43,692 nt of DNA from Akkermansia sp. (GCA_017435505.1 JAFSEZ010000036.1:1-43692), one strand, 5' to 3'. Shown: positions 1 to 9,745, counted from the stretch's first letter. Notes: generated by a model not told the origin, from the sequence alone. A program made the numbers and translations.

Positions 1-1
1 G

Positions 2-88
2 AACGAACGTGGCTTGACTCCTGTGGATTGGGCGGTGTATAACAATGGTACGAAACGCACCTGGTACAGCTCCGTGCAACCTCTATAG
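2..88 (+). CDS. C-terminal end of an ankyrin-repeat-like protein (cut by window edge)
   Basis: An open frame enters from the left edge and stops at TAG 86-88, giving 28 residues. It contains the stretch RGLTPVDWAV, which resembles the G-x-TPL-x-x-A helix of an ankyrin repeat. Only the tail is visible, so the family call rests on one repeat-like segment. A 12-bp hairpin follows immediately, consistent with this being the real end of a gene. Confidence 0.45.
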   Translation, partial: NERGLTPVDWAVYNNGTKRTWYSSVQPL

Positions 89-91
89 ACA

Positions 92-127
92 CTGCTGCCA
101 CCAGCGTATGAACGGTGGTGGCAGCAG
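92..127. terminator. Hairpin between ankyrin-like gene and phosphohexomutase
   Basis: A perfect 12-bp stem (92-103 with 116-127) encloses a 12-nt loop between two convergent genes. Neither side has a clear T-run, so it may be a factor-assisted terminator or an mRNA-end stabiliser rather than a canonical intrinsic terminator. Confidence 0.45.
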
Positions 128-180
128 GAAATAGGGGGCAAGTGCCAAAAGCGGGCTTGCGGATTATGATATGCAGTTTT

Positions 181-2127
181 TTATGCCATACGGGCGAGGG
201 CATCTGCCTCTACGGCGGTCCACAGCGCGTTGATACCGGCAGAGACGGCTTCTTTGGCGGCATTGAGCTCGGTTCCCTTTTCACCGTGGGCGAAGAGGTA
301 GTACTTGATTTTGGGCTCAGTACCACTGGGACGTACAGCGAAGCTGCGACCATCTGCCAGGTCGAAGAAGAGCATCTTTTCGGCGGGAATGGGGTCGCCC
401 TCGGCATCAAGCAGGGTGCCGGTGGAGAAATCTCGCACAGAAGCCACGGCGCAACCGTCCATTTCCGAGGGGGGGGCCTGCATGTAGCTCCGGGTGAGGG
501 CCGCAATCTTGGCAGCACCATCTGCACCTTCCATTACAAGGCTCTTACCCAGCTCCATATAATAGCCCAGCTCGGTGTAGATGTTGTTGAGGCATTCCAG
601 CAAGCCCATTCCCTTGGAGGCGAGGTAAGCATTCATTTCTGCCAGGCAGAGCGCGGCAGCGTTGGCGTCTTTGTCGCGCACAAAGTCTTGGGCTAAGTAG
701 CCGTAGCTTTCCTCGCCGCCGAAGATGAAGTATTTGCTGTATTGCAAGCGGAGGGCGCGGGTTTGTTCTTCTGTCATGCTGCGATAGCCCTCGCGTTTTT
801 CGACAGGGATAGCCGCCTCGTACTTACCGAGTTTGGCCGCAATATACTTGAATCCGGTGAGGACATTGACCGTGGAAATACCGAAAGACGCGGCAATGGC
901 ATCCTGCAAGGGGCTGGTCACAAAGGTCTTGACCATCACGGTGTGTTCAAGATTTTGAGGAGTGATGATACCGAGCTCGCAAGCGCTCATGCAGCGATAC
1001 CAAGCCATGAGGCAACCTGTCTGGTTGCCGCTCAGCAATACCATCTTACCCGTGGCTTTATCGCGCACGGCAATTCCCATGCGGTCGCTGTCGGGGTCGG
1101 TTGCAATGACCAAATCAGCATTTTCACGATCAGCTTGGGCGATAGCCATATCCAAAGCGGGAGCATTTTCCGGATTGGGGCTTGCGACCGTTGGGAAACG
1201 GCCATCCAACACGTCCTGCTCTGCCACGGTGCTCACATTGCAGCCGATTTCCTTGAGGATAGGCACAATGCAGCGGCCACCGGTTCCGTGCAGGTTGGTG
1301 TACACCACCTTGGCAGCGGCTTGAGAGAATACTTCGGGGCGCAGGATGATGCCCTTGAGCTTGTTGATGTAGATGGCATCGAATTCAGGGCCCAAGATGC
1401 TGAGAGAGCCCTGCTCCTCAGCCGGAAGTGGTTCGTAGGTATCGCTGGTCAGGGCATTCACTTCGGCAATCACCGCTTTATCATGAGGGGCGATAAGTTG
1501 TGCGCCATCATTGAAATAAGCCTTGAAACCATTATCGTGAGCCGGGTTGTGGGAAGCGGTAATTACCACGCCGGTATCAGCATTCAACTCGCGGATGGCG
1601 AAGGATACCTCAGGGGTAGAGCAAGGTCCGTCAAACAGCGAGCAATCGCAGCCCAAATCCGTGGCTATCTTGGCGCAGTACTCCGCAAAATCGCGGGAGA
1701 AGTGGCGGGTGTCATGCCCCACCACGATACGGGGCTTGCGACCGGAGCCTTCGGCTTCCACAAAACGGCGCACATAGATGATGAGGCCACGCATGGCGCG
1801 CCCTACATTAAAGTAATTCATGCACGCAGTCCCCACGCAGGGGAACTCGGGGCGACCGTTCACGCCGCCTTTCCCCTGCTCTGCAGGAGCAATAACGGAC
1901 CCGATGGTGCGACCACGCAAGCCACCTGTACCGAATGCTAAGGTCTTGTAGAAACGATTATTAAGCTCGGCCCAATCGGAGGCAGCGACCAGCTCACCTA
2001 TCACAGCCGGCACGACAGGGTCTTGTGTTCCGCCCATGAGCAAGCGAACGTTGGTGAGAGAATCGGCAAGCAATTGGCCTTGAGCCACAGCTTGCTCCAG
2101 CGCGGTAAAAATATCGCAATCCTTCAT
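181..2127 (-). CDS. Phosphoglucomutase/phosphomannomutase family protein
   Basis: An alpha-D-phosphohexomutase of 648 residues, expected to interconvert sugar 1- and 6-phosphates in the cytoplasm. The active-site loop TASHNP (phosphoserine, about residue 190), the metal-binding loop DPDSDRMG, the sugar-binding GGEESYG and the C-terminal phosphate-binding RPSGTEPK all appear in the expected order. The length fits the longer PGM/PMM subgroup. The ATG at 2127 is preferred over an upstream TTG at 2157, because a -35/-10 pair sits within that extension and its -10 ends 9 nt before the ATG. The substrate (glucose or mannose phosphate) cannot be told from sequence. It may feed the UDP-sugar pyrophosphorylase encoded nearby. 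Confidence 0.9.
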   Translation of the reverse strand: MKDCDIFTALEQAVAQGQLLADSLTNVRLLMGGTQDPVVPAVIGELVAASDWAELNNRFYKTLAFGTGGLRGRTIGSVIAPAEQGKGGVNGRPEFPCVGTACMNYFNVGRAMRGLIIYVRRFVEAEGSGRKPRIVVGHDTRHFSRDFAEYCAKIATDLGCDCSLFDGPCSTPEVSFAIRELNADTGVVITASHNPAHDNGFKAYFNDGAQLIAPHDKAVIAEVNALTSDTYEPLPAEEQGSLSILGPEFDAIYINKLKGIILRPEVFSQAAAKVVYTNLHGTGGRCIVPILKEIGCNVSTVAEQDVLDGRFPTVASPNPENAPALDMAIAQADRENADLVIATDPDSDRMGIAVRDKATGKMVLLSGNQTGCLMAWYRCMSACELGIITPQNLEHTVMVKTFVTSPLQDAIAASFGISTVNVLTGFKYIAAKLGKYEAAIPVEKREGYRSMTEEQTRALRLQYSKYFIFGGEESYGYLAQDFVRDKDANAAALCLAEMNAYLASKGMGLLECLNNIYTELGYYMELGKSLVMEGADGAAKIAALTRSYMQAPPSEMDGCAVASVRDFSTGTLLDAEGDPIPAEKMLFFDLADGRSFAVRPSGTEPKIKYYLFAHGEKGTELNAAKEAVSAGINALWTAVEADALARMA

Positions 2128-2136
2128 ACAGGCATC

Positions 2137-2164
2137 ATTGTACACCAATACTCCCAAATTGCAA
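2137..2164 (-). promoter_or_regulatory. Sigma-70-type promoter of the phosphohexomutase gene
   Basis: On the minus strand, TTGCAA (2164-2159), a 16-nt spacer and TACAAT (2142-2137). The ATG at 2127 lies 9 nt beyond the -10 box, so the predicted transcript has almost no 5' leader. Confidence 0.65.
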
Positions 2165-2301
2165 GACTATGAAATAACCAAGGAATCATCTTCCATAAAG
2201 CATATCGTTCCACAAAGTACAAAAGGCTCTTATATTCTGCACCTTACAAGAAAAACCCCGATAACTTCAACGTGCTGTGCCGGTCATCTTTTTTTGCAGC
2301 A

Positions 2302-3498
2302 TCACAGTACATCACTCCACTGGGGAGCTGGCTTGGGCTCGGCAATCGCACAAATACGATCAATCATGCGATTCCAATTTTCTTGTCCCTGCTCAATTTC
2401 AATCTGAATACGGAGGAAGAAGATAGGCACTTCCATCTCGCCGGGACGCAAGAAACGAACAGCGTCTTTCTCGGTGGTCACAATCAAATCCAAAGCGCGG
2501 TCGGCACAGCGCTCTACAAAGGCATCCAATTCCTCTTGGTCAAACCAATAGTGATCCGGGTAGCGGCGGCGAATTTCGACATGAGCGCCCTGGGCTTCCA
2601 CCAGATTTTCAAAACTTTCGGGGCGAGCAATGCCGCTCAAACATGCCACGTATTTACCATTCAGAAAGTCCAGCGGTCGGCGTTCTCCGGTGAAAATGTT
2701 TTCCAAGTAAGCTGGGGCATGATTGGTAACAATGATGTCGGCCACGTTGTTATAGCGGCGAATGGTGGAGATGAGCTCATCCTGCGGGCGCCCACCGCTC
2801 TTTGTCAATATGATGTAGCTGGCTCGCTTCAGGCTGGAACGGGGCTCCCGCATGGTGCCACGCGGCAGCAGAGAGCCTGTGCCAAAGGGAAATCCACAAT
2901 CAACTAATACAATATCAATCTCATGGCGCAGTTTCAGGTACTGCATACCATCATCCAGAATAAGGGTATTGCGTCCCAGTTGTTCAATGGCAAAAATGCC
3001 CGACTTCACGCGATCTTTATCCACGAGGACAGCCACGCCATCTAAGTTGCGCGCCAGCATGAAAGGTTCATCCCCGGCGTGAAGGGGGCCCAGGTAACGG
3101 GTCTCGCCATCGCTGGCGATTTTGGGCAAGTTTTTTACCTTCTTTCCCTTGGCATCAAGCCACACCTGCGGCTCGTCCAAATCCTCGCTCTTATAACCAC
3201 GTGTCAGGATGGCGCATTTGCGTCCACGCTCTGCCAAGGTGCGAGAAAGGAGCTCCACCACAGGCGTTTTACCAGTGCCACCGGCCGTGATATTGCCCAC
3301 ACTCACCACAAACGTGCCAAGATAATGCACTGTCTTGATGCGCCGGCGGAACAAAAACAAGCGAGTCTTGACCAACGCATAAAAGCCGAAGGAGGCAACA
3401 CGCAGCGCACAGCGCATCATCCACGCACGGAAGCCCTTGGCACGCCCGAATACCACCTCGGTGCCCCATTCGGCAAACTCATCCATGCGGGATTTCAT
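2302..3498 (-). CDS. lpxK: Tetraacyldisaccharide 4'-kinase
   Basis: LpxK phosphorylates the 4' position of the lipid A disaccharide precursor at the inner membrane, a step of the Raetz pathway. The P-loop GGTGKTP (about residue 75), followed by RGRKCAILTRGYKS, is the family signature. Basic and hydrophobic residues at the N-terminus suit membrane association. From the ATG at 3498 it has 398 residues, slightly above the family norm. The TTG at 3534 used by a longer reading belongs to the -35 box (TTGACC), so the 3498 start is chosen. The gene shows that the organism makes lipid A. It is transcribed alone, divergent from parE. Confidence 0.93.
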   Translation of the reverse strand: MKSRMDEFAEWGTEVVFGRAKGFRAWMMRCALRVASFGFYALVKTRLFLFRRRIKTVHYLGTFVVSVGNITAGGTGKTPVVELLSRTLAERGRKCAILTRGYKSEDLDEPQVWLDAKGKKVKNLPKIASDGETRYLGPLHAGDEPFMLARNLDGVAVLVDKDRVKSGIFAIEQLGRNTLILDDGMQYLKLRHEIDIVLVDCGFPFGTGSLLPRGTMREPRSSLKRASYIILTKSGGRPQDELISTIRRYNNVADIIVTNHAPAYLENIFTGERRPLDFLNGKYVACLSGIARPESFENLVEAQGAHVEIRRRYPDHYWFDQEELDAFVERCADRALDLIVTTEKDAVRFLRPGEMEVPIFFLRIQIEIEQGQENWNRMIDRICAIAEPKPAPQWSDVL

Positions 3499-3505
3499 GT
3501 AGCTT

Positions 3506-3534
3506 ATGGTAACAAAGGCAGTTCCAAAGGTCAA
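3506..3534 (-). promoter_or_regulatory. Promoter of lpxK
   Basis: TTGACC (3534-3529), 17-nt spacer and TACCAT (3511-3506) on the minus strand. The ATG at 3498 starts 7 nt after the -10 box, predicting a leaderless mRNA. Confidence 0.7.
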
Positions 3535-3657
3535 GTGGAATGCTCTGCCGAGCGTGAAAATCTACGATTGAAACGCTGCGCTGCCCCAATGTGTGGCAAA
3601 ACCAGCAAATCATAGAGATAATTTCTCTGTTTACAGTTGGCTAAACCCACAAATGAC

Positions 3658-3686
3658 TTGCGGCAACGGACTTTTTCATGTATAGT
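3658..3686 (+). promoter_or_regulatory. Promoter of the parE operon
   Basis: TTGCGG (3658-3663), 17-nt spacer and TATAGT (3681-3686). The ATG at 3698 is 11 nt beyond the -10, giving an expected leader of about 4-5 nt with no room for a Shine-Dalgarno sequence. Confidence 0.7.
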
Positions 3687-3697
3687 GTACGCGTATT

Positions 3698-5551
3698 ATG
3701 GAAGGCGAGTACACGGAGGATGCGATTAAGACACTGGATTGGAGAGAGCACATCCGCATGCGTCCCGGCATGTATATCGGCAAGCTGGGGGATGGGTCCA
3801 TGTCTGATGACGGCTTGTATGTACTGCTCAAGGAGGTGATTGATAACTCCATTGATGAGTTCGTGATGGGGGTGGGAAAGAAGATAATGGTGAGCATCCG
3901 CCCCGATGGTACCTGCGAGGTCCGAGACTTTGGCCGAGGCATTCCTCTGGGCAAGCTATACGAGTGCGCAGCTCAAATCAACACCGGCGGCAAATACGAT
4001 GGCGAGGCTTTCAAGAAATCTGTAGGGCTCAACGGTGTAGGTATCAAGGCCGTGAATGCACTTTCCGCAGAATTCGAGATTCAGGCGTACCGCGAGGGAC
4101 AAACGCGCCGCATCTGCTTTCGCGAAGGCGAACTAGTGGAAGGCTCGGACACCACAGAAGACACAGATGAGCCGGATGGCACACGTGTTTGCTTCTTGGT
4201 AGACCGCAGCGTTTTTGCGGAAAACGCAGCTTATAATCTGGATTTTGTAGGGCGCATGTGCCGCTATTACTGCTACCTGAACACAGGGCTTACCATCAAT
4301 CTGAACGGAAAAAACATTATCTCCCGCCATGGTTTGCTCGACCTGCTGCGAGAGGAAATGACAGAAGAACCTCTTTACGAGCCCATCCACTTGGTGGGAG
4401 ATGACATAGAGGTGGCCATCACCCACGCCAACCAATACGGCGAGGAGTATTACTCCTTTGTGAACGGCCAGCACACTACCATGGGCGGCACTCACCAGGC
4501 GGCGTTCAAAGAAGCCATCGCAAAGACACTGCAAAACTTTTACAAAAAGAGCTACGAAGCTTCCGATATCCGCTCCAGCATTGAGGCCGCTATCAGTATC
4601 AAGGTTATCGACCCTGTCTTTGAATCCCAGACCAAGACAAAACTTGGCAGCAACACCATGGGGCCGGGTAAAGAGACAATCCGCACCTTTGTTCTCAATT
4701 TCCTCGGTAAAGAGTTGGATAACTTCCTGCACCGCCACCCCGACATTGCAGAAGCCATTGAGGAAAAAATTAAGGAGAGTGAGAAGACGCGCAAAGAAGT
4801 GGCCGGCATCACCGGCAAAGTAGCCAAAGAACGCGCCAAAAAGGCAAAGATACACACCAAGAAGCTGCGAGACTGCCGCGTACACTACGATTCCAAGCAC
4901 AAGCGGGCAAAGGACACCATGCTGTTCATTACAGAGGGCGACTCGGCATCCGGGTCCATCACCACCGCCCGAGATGCCGAAACACAGGCCGTATTCTCCC
5001 TGCGCGGCAAACCAGCCAATAGCTTCGGCATGAACCGTGCTGCACTTTTCGAAGAAAAACGCAACGAAGAATTGGATTTCCTGCACCTTGCTCTCAATAT
5101 CGACCGCAGCATTGATGACCTGCGATACAACAAGGTTATCATCGCCACGGATGCTGATGTAGATGGCATGCACATCCGACTGCTGCTGCTCACCTTCTTC
5201 ATCCAGTATTTTCCGGAGCTCATTCGCGAGGGGCACCTCTTCATCCTACAAACGCCCCTTTTCCGCGTCCGCAACAAGCAAAAAACCATCTATTGCTACT
5301 CTGAAAGCGAGCGAGATAAAGCCGTGAAACAACTTGGCAAATCCCCGGAAATCACCCGATTCAAAGGACTCGGTGAAATTTCTCCCGCAGAGTTTAAAAA
5401 CTTCATAGGCGAGGATATCAGGCTCGAATCCGTCTCGTTGGAAAATGCCCATAATCTCAAAGAAATTCTCCGTTTCTACATGGGAGACAATACAGATTCG
5501 CGCCGCCAGTACATTGTGGATAACCTTCGCATCGAAGAAGACCCTGCTTAA
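3698..5551 (+). CDS. parE: Type IIA topoisomerase ATPase subunit (ParE/GyrB family)
   Basis: The ATP-binding and TOPRIM subunit of a type IIA topoisomerase, 617 residues. The N-terminal GHKL ATPase has EVIDNSIDE (Mg/ATP, about residue 45), DFGRGIP and [13 protein letters not shown]. The TOPRIM domain has the catalytic EGDSASG (about residue 412) and the metal motif DADVDGMHI (about residue 489). Length and the short C-terminus fit ParE or a short GyrB. No A subunit is adjacent, so ParE versus GyrB2 stays open. It is the first gene of a four-gene operon with short gaps (26 nt, 25 nt and a 4-nt overlap). Confidence 0.85.
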   Translation: MEGEYTEDAIKTLDWREHIRMRPGMYIGKLGDGSMSDDGLYVLLKEVIDNSIDEFVMGVGKKIMVSIRPDGTCEVRDFGRGIPLGKLYECAAQINTGGKYDGEAFKKSVGLNGVGIKAVNALSAEFEIQAYREGQTRRICFREGELVEGSDTTEDTDEPDGTRVCFLVDRSVFAENAAYNLDFVGRMCRYYCYLNTGLTINLNGKNIISRHGLLDLLREEMTEEPLYEPIHLVGDDIEVAITHANQYGEEYYSFVNGQHTTMGGTHQAAFKEAIAKTLQNFYKKSYEASDIRSSIEAAISIKVIDPVFESQTKTKLGSNTMGPGKETIRTFVLNFLGKELDNFLHRHPDIAEAIEEKIKESEKTRKEVAGITGKVAKERAKKAKIHTKKLRDCRVHYDSKHKRAKDTMLFITEGDSASGSITTARDAETQAVFSLRGKPANSFGMNRAALFEEKRNEELDFLHLALNIDRSIDDLRYNKVIIATDADVDGMHIRLLLLTFFIQYFPELIREGHLFILQTPLFRVRNKQKTIYCYSESERDKAVKQLGKSPEITRFKGLGEISPAEFKNFIGEDIRLESVSLENAHNLKEILRFYMGDNTDSRRQYIVDNLRIEEDPA

Positions 5552-5577
5552 TTTTTACCATACTCTCACATCTAACT

Positions 5578-6264
5578 ATGAAAACACTCATCATTGCACG
5601 CCACGGCAACACCTTCCGCAAAGGTGAAACGCCCACCCGCGTCGGTGCCAACACAGACCTTGAGCTTGTCGAAGAAGATCGAGGGCGCGGAGTCGGTCTC
5701 TACCTCAAGAAGCTTGGGCTTGTACCCACGCGCATTTTAGCAGCCCCCCTCAAGCGCACCATGGGCACAGCCGCCCTCGCAGCAGAAGCGTTGGGATGCA
5801 CCTGCCCCGTAGAGCCGGATCACCGATTCATTGAGGTTGATTACGGTCCCGATGAAAACAAGACAGAAGACGAGGTGAAAGCTCGTCTCGGAGCAGATGC
5901 CGCCCGCTCAGAAGGCATTGACCCCGCCACACTCACCCCGGAAGAACTGGATGCCAAAGGAGCAGCCATCATTGATCAATGGAACGCCAAGGCCATTGTA
6001 CCGCCGGGGTGGAAAGTTGATGTGCAGCAAATCTGCACCAATTGGCACGACCTTGCAGGTGAGGTAAAGGATGGCGAAACGCTCCTTTGCGTCTCCTCCA
6101 ATGGTACTATCCGCTTTGCTCCCTGTATCACGGGAGATTACGATGCATTCTGTGCCGAGCACGACATCAAAGTTGCAACCGGCGGAGTTTGCATCTTCAC
6201 CAGTGAGGACGGCTCCGCTTGGAGCTGCCGAGAATGGGGAGTCAAAGCATTCAAGCACATTTAA
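5578..6264 (+). CDS. Histidine phosphatase superfamily protein
   Basis: A 228-residue cytosolic protein of the phosphoglycerate mutase-like (histidine phosphatase) superfamily. The N-terminal catalytic motif RHGNT is at residues 8-12, and an Arg/Lys-rich phosphate pocket is suggested near residue 60 ([10 protein letters not shown]). The second half has a plausible [14 protein letters not shown] segment where the family carries its second catalytic His; here that position reads SSNG rather than the usual SHG, so activity is uncertain. The substrate is unknown. It follows parE by 26 nt and precedes mscL by 25 nt, with no Shine-Dalgarno sequence. Confidence 0.75.
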   Translation: MKTLIIARHGNTFRKGETPTRVGANTDLELVEEDRGRGVGLYLKKLGLVPTRILAAPLKRTMGTAALAAEALGCTCPVEPDHRFIEVDYGPDENKTEDEVKARLGADAARSEGIDPATLTPEELDAKGAAIIDQWNAKAIVPPGWKVDVQQICTNWHDLAGEVKDGETLLCVSSNGTIRFAPCITGDYDAFCAEHDIKVATGGVCIFTSEDGSAWSCREWGVKAFKHI

Positions 6265-6289
6265 CCCACAAAACTACACCACTCATACT

Positions 6290-6718
6290 ATGATAAAAAA
6301 ACTCAAACCCGCTTGGGTAGACGAATTCAAGAAATTTGCCCTCAAGGGAAACGTTGTTGACATGGCCATCGGTGTCATCATCGGTGGAGCGTTCGGTAAG
6401 ATTGTGACGTCCTTGGTGAAGGATATCATCATGCCGGCTTTCTCCATGCTCATGGGAGATACCAAGAACCTCGCTGAGCTGAGCTTCTCTCTCAGTGCAG
6501 AAAAAGATGCTCCCGTCATCAAGTATGGTCTCTTCTGCCAGACTGTGCTGGATTTCATCATCATCGCACTTACCATCTTCTGGGCGGTACGACTTGTCTG
6601 CAAGCTGCGTGCCAAAAAAGAGGCTCCTGCAGAACCGGCACCGGCTCCGGAGCCTCCCCCCACCCCGGAGGAGATTCTTCTTCTTCGAGAGATTCGCGAT
6701 GCCCTTAAAAACAAGTGA
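6290..6718 (+). CDS. mscL: Large-conductance mechanosensitive channel
   Basis: MscL forms a homopentameric pore in the inner membrane that opens on osmotic downshock. The 142-residue product has the conserved N-terminal [20 protein letters not shown] segment (first transmembrane helix and pore), a periplasmic loop and a second membrane helix (about 85-105). A charged, Pro/Glu-rich cytoplasmic end follows, with the terminal helix [13 protein letters not shown]. The ATG at 6290 is chosen because conservation begins there; the open frame upstream belongs to the previous gene. Its TGA overlaps the GTG start of the next gene (GTGA), suggesting translational coupling. Confidence 0.95.
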   Translation: MIKKLKPAWVDEFKKFALKGNVVDMAIGVIIGGAFGKIVTSLVKDIIMPAFSMLMGDTKNLAELSFSLSAEKDAPVIKYGLFCQTVLDFIIIALTIFWAVRLVCKLRAKKEAPAEPAPAPEPPPTPEEILLLREIRDALKNK

Positions 6719-6990
6719 ATAAAAAACAACTCATCGCCAGAGTCCGTCAGTACATGGGCTCCGGCACCACTCGCAACACAGCCTCTGCCGCCGTAGAGGC
6801 TGTGCTTGCGTCTGTACTCGAAGCCGCATCGCAGGAAAAGGTACACATTGCACATTTCGGCACGTTTGAAACAGTCTGCCGACCAGCAAGAAAAGGGTTC
6901 GACATCAATACCGCAAGCATCACAACGTATGCGGCACAATCCCGACTCACCTTTCGGCCATCTTCGGGATTCACGGATTTTTCGCGTTGA
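6715..6990 (+). CDS. HU/IHF-family DNA-binding protein
   Basis: A 91-residue histone-like protein. The N-terminal part ([14 protein letters not shown], then [13 protein letters not shown]) matches the helical body of [15 protein letters not shown] is the typical GxFG segment leading into the DNA-binding beta arms, followed by a shortened arm region with RLTFRPS near the end. It would bend or compact DNA in the nucleoid. The start is GTG at 6715, overlapping the mscL stop. The arm region lacks the classic RNP tip, so it is a divergent family member. Confidence 0.8.
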   Translation: MNKKQLIARVRQYMGSGTTRNTASAAVEAVLASVLEAASQEKVHIAHFGTFETVCRPARKGFDINTASITTYAAQSRLTFRPSSGFTDFSR

Positions 6991-7020
6991 GCTTGCCCGG
7001 CATCAAAGCACAGTGCACAA

Positions 7021-7057
7021 AAAAACCTGCTTCGCTACACGCAGAAGCAGGCTTTTT
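7021..7057. terminator. Bidirectional intrinsic terminator
   Basis: An 8-bp stem (7026-7033 with 7044-7051), flanked by an A-run on the left and a T-run on the right, lies between the converging HU gene and M42 peptidase gene and can end both transcripts. Confidence 0.85.
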
Positions 7058-7079
7058 GATTCGGAAAAGCAATCAGAAA

Positions 7080-8219
7080 TTATTTCTTCTTGCGGGAAGC
7101 ACACTTTTTCGCAGCACACTTCTTGGGTGCAGTCTTCTGCACAGGCGCGAGGGTGCGCTCCATGCGTTTCCAGCTCCAATCCCAACGGTCGAGGGAGGTG
7201 AAACAGGCTTCAAGGAGGTCCACGCTGGCCTGGATATCCGTCTTGTGTGCCATTTCAATGCTCTGGTGCACATTGCGCACGGGGATGGAGATGGCACCGG
7301 TAATGGCGCCGCCTGCGGTAAACTTCTGCATAGCACCGGCATCTGTGCCGCCGGCAGCGAGGAGTTCGAGCTGGTAGGGAATGTTGTTTTCCTCGCAAAG
7401 AGCAGTCATGAACTTGACCATGCGGGAATCTGTGATGATAGTGCCATCGTACACCTTTACCGCCGTGCCCTTGCCCAACACGGTGCACTTGTCATGGGCG
7501 CCGGAACCGGGGGTATCAAAAGCTATCGTCACGTCCAAAGCAAAAGCGAAGGTGGGAGCAATGGCCAGTGTTGCAGCCTGGGCACCGCGAAGGCCGACTT
7601 CTTCCTGCACGGAGAATACGGCGTACAAGTCATAGTCGGGGGTCTTACCGGCTGCTTTGATGGCACGGATGGCCTCAATGAGCAGGTAGCAACCGCCACG
7701 GTTGTCGATGCTCTTCACGTTCAGGCAATCACCCATTTCAATCATGTCACCCACGCGGGTGATGGAATCGCCAATGGAGACATACTTTTCAACTTCTTCT
7801 TTGCTCATACCAAGGTCTACCACGTAGTCGGTCACGGCAGGCATCTTGGTGCGTTCTTCGGGGCTCATCACGTGGATGGGTTTCACGCCCATGCAGCCGG
7901 GGAGGTCTTTTTTACCATGCACAATGACGCGCTGGGCTGTAAGAGTCTTGGGATCAAAGCCACCGAGAGGAAGAATGCGGATGAAGCCATTGTCGTCGAT
8001 GTGGCGCACGATGAAGCCGATTTCGTCCATGTGAGCGGCACACATGATGGATTTGGCGCTGCTCTTGCCCTTGATGAGAGCGGTCACGTTGCCAATGTTG
8101 TCTACAGTGATTTCATCTGCGAGAGGGGTCATCACCTCGATGATGAGGTCGCGGATGCCATATTCAAAACCGGAAGCACCGGTAGCTTCGCAAAGCTGTT
8201 TGAAAAGTTGGGTGTTCAT
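7080..8219 (-). CDS. M42 family metallo-aminopeptidase
   Basis: A 379-residue dinuclear zinc peptidase of the glutamyl aminopeptidase/FrvX (M42) family, acting on short peptides in the cytoplasm. Visible motifs in order are CAAHMDEIGF (first metal His/Asp, about residue 65), the bridging region SIDNRGGCYL, the catalytic Glu pair in SVQEEVGLRGA, and the later GGTDAGAM and RNVHQSIEM (metal His). The ATG at 8219 gives the conserved beginning NTQLFKQLCEATGASGFE; a longer frame would read through the promoter. The C-terminus carries an unusual Lys/Cys/Ala-rich tail of about 17 residues (KKCAAKKCASRKKK), absent from typical members. Confidence 0.92.
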   Translation of the reverse strand: MNTQLFKQLCEATGASGFEYGIRDLIIEVMTPLADEITVDNIGNVTALIKGKSSAKSIMCAAHMDEIGFIVRHIDDNGFIRILPLGGFDPKTLTAQRVIVHGKKDLPGCMGVKPIHVMSPEERTKMPAVTDYVVDLGMSKEEVEKYVSIGDSITRVGDMIEMGDCLNVKSIDNRGGCYLLIEAIRAIKAAGKTPDYDLYAVFSVQEEVGLRGAQAATLAIAPTFAFALDVTIAFDTPGSGAHDKCTVLGKGTAVKVYDGTIITDSRMVKFMTALCEENNIPYQLELLAAGGTDAGAMQKFTAGGAITGAISIPVRNVHQSIEMAHKTDIQASVDLLEACFTSLDRWDWSWKRMERTLAPVQKTAPKKCAAKKCASRKKK

Positions 8220-8227
8220 CGGGGACG

Positions 8228-8256
8228 ATGATACGCCTATCCTGCTGAAATAGCAA
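8228..8256 (-). promoter_or_regulatory. Promoter of the M42 peptidase gene
   Basis: TTGCTA (8256-8251), 17-nt spacer and TATCAT (8233-8228) on the minus strand; the ATG at 8219 is 8 nt downstream of the -10 box. Confidence 0.7.
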
Positions 8257-8280
8257 GGGATTTTGCAATAGTGAACACAC

Positions 8281-8304
8281 AAAAAGCGGCACCGAAGTGC
8301 CGCT
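8281..8304 (-). terminator. Intrinsic terminator of the UDP-sugar pyrophosphorylase gene
   Basis: Read on the minus strand, an 8-bp GC-rich stem closed by a TTCG tetraloop is followed directly by five T. It lies 34 nt after the stop of the upstream minus-strand gene. Confidence 0.88.
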
Positions 8305-8337
8305 CGAAGAAAAGATTGTGCAAGATGGCTCAGAGAA

Positions 8338-9672
8338 TCAACCTATCATCACCTCACCACTGAGAGGTTCACCGGGGGCAAAGTTGTGGGGGCCTTTCAC
8401 CACAAGTTTGCTCACATTTTTAAGAGAGGGGATGCCGAGAGAATCAAGCGAATCCACAAGCTTATATGTCTTGCTATCCAGAAGCACCACAGGGGTGATT
8501 CCACCGCATTCCGGGGCTAGGCTCATGAGACCATCTGCGCCGATTTCTATAGCATCAGAACGCAAGAGAAGCAAATCTGAGCAGGTTTTCACGGGGAAGA
8601 AACGGCTGCGGGGCACACACACGGCACACGCTCCGGGGAAGCTTTGAATGGCAGCGCCCATGGCAGTTTCCAACTGATACACTGGTGGGGTGGACGCATC
8701 GCGGGGATCCGCCGTCTTTGTATTGCGAATGACCGGCAGCGGAATAACACCGCCGTTGGCCTGTTGAAAATCGCGGAGAGCATCCAGGCGAATCCAGAGA
8801 TTATTGGTATTGAAGTAGCGATGTTTTTCAATATTCTGGAACTCCGGCACATCTGCATCGGGACACTGTGCCACCTCTCGCAGGATGGGTTGCGAATCAC
8901 TCTTGCGCACGGCCAAGTGGCCGCCTTTCTTATCGGCCTCTGTGCGGCGGGTAACTTCCATCACAAAAGGAGCTCCGCTCTTGGCAAACCAGCTCAGGAA
9001 TCTCGTATCCATCTGAGCCCCTAAGTTGTCGGAGTTCGATACAAACGCGTATTTCACTCCCGCAGCCAAGAGCTTATCCAGCCAACCGGATCCAAGCAAG
9101 GCCGGATAAATATCTCCATGACCGGGTGGACACCACTCTAAATCCGGATTAGAGGGGAACGAGACGGGAGCCAGCGTATCCACACAAAGTTTCGGTACGC
9201 GATTTTGCAGCATTTCCACTTGGGAAGCATCCGCAAATCCCTCTGCGGCATAGCGAGAAAGGTGAGCCATGGTATCCGCGCTGGTGGAAAAAGAATTCAT
9301 GAGCAACAACCGCACGGGAGCCCCGGCCTTTTCACCCAAACTGATGACCTGCCGTACAATCAAATCAAGGAAAGTGAGGCCGGGCTTAATTTCCAGCAAG
9401 CTTTTGGCTTTTTGCAGCCCCATGCTCGTGCCTAAACCGCCGTTGAGCTTAATAAGTACTGCTTGCGACAGCAGCTCGGCATCTGCCGCAGGGCTTTCGG
9501 ATACAAGCGTATCCCAATCCGCTATATTATCTGCGGGGGATATCTCATCCTCGGGTATCATCATGGATTGCTTGGATTCAAGCACCTCCACACAATGGCG
9601 AAAGGCATCTATCGCTGCACGGGAAAGCCCCACAGCTTCCATCTTGCTCTCAATAGCATCAAAACTGCTCAT
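8338..9672 (-). CDS. UTP--sugar-1-phosphate uridylyltransferase (UDPGP family)
   Basis: A 444-residue enzyme of the eukaryote-type UDP-glucose/UDP-N-acetylglucosamine pyrophosphorylase family, making a UDP-sugar from UTP and a sugar 1-phosphate. The nucleotide-binding signature LNGGLGTSMGLQKAKSL is near residue 85. YAFVSNSDNLGA holds the Asn-Asp sugar/metal region, and later NTNNLW and a C-terminal hexapeptide-like end are seen. The start at 9672 is set by the promoter, whose -10 box lies 10 nt before it. Substrate (glucose versus another hexose) is not decidable. The phosphohexomutase at 181-2127 could supply its substrate. Confidence 0.85.
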   Translation of the reverse strand: MSSFDAIESKMEAVGLSRAAIDAFRHCVEVLESKQSMMIPEDEISPADNIADWDTLVSESPAADAELLSQAVLIKLNGGLGTSMGLQKAKSLLEIKPGLTFLDLIVRQVISLGEKAGAPVRLLLMNSFSTSADTMAHLSRYAAEGFADASQVEMLQNRVPKLCVDTLAPVSFPSNPDLEWCPPGHGDIYPALLGSGWLDKLLAAGVKYAFVSNSDNLGAQMDTRFLSWFAKSGAPFVMEVTRRTEADKKGGHLAVRKSDSQPILREVAQCPDADVPEFQNIEKHRYFNTNNLWIRLDALRDFQQANGGVIPLPVIRNTKTADPRDASTPPVYQLETAMGAAIQSFPGACAVCVPRSRFFPVKTCSDLLLLRSDAIEIGADGLMSLAPECGGITPVVLLDSKTYKLVDSLDSLGIPSLKNVSKLVVKGPHNFAPGEPLSGEVMIG

Positions 9673-9682
9673 AGCTAAGCGC

Positions 9683-9711
9683 AGTATAGCGCCGCATCCA
9701 AGCAGATTCAA
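9683..9711 (-). promoter_or_regulatory. Promoter of the UDP-sugar pyrophosphorylase gene
   Basis: TTGAAT (9711-9706), 17-nt spacer and TATACT (9688-9683) on the minus strand; the ATG at 9672 begins 10 nt after the -10 box. It lies in the short gap after the zinc-ribbon gene. Confidence 0.72.
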
Positions 9712-9745
9712 TGAAAAACGTTTCTTCGCAGCAAAAAAATACGAC

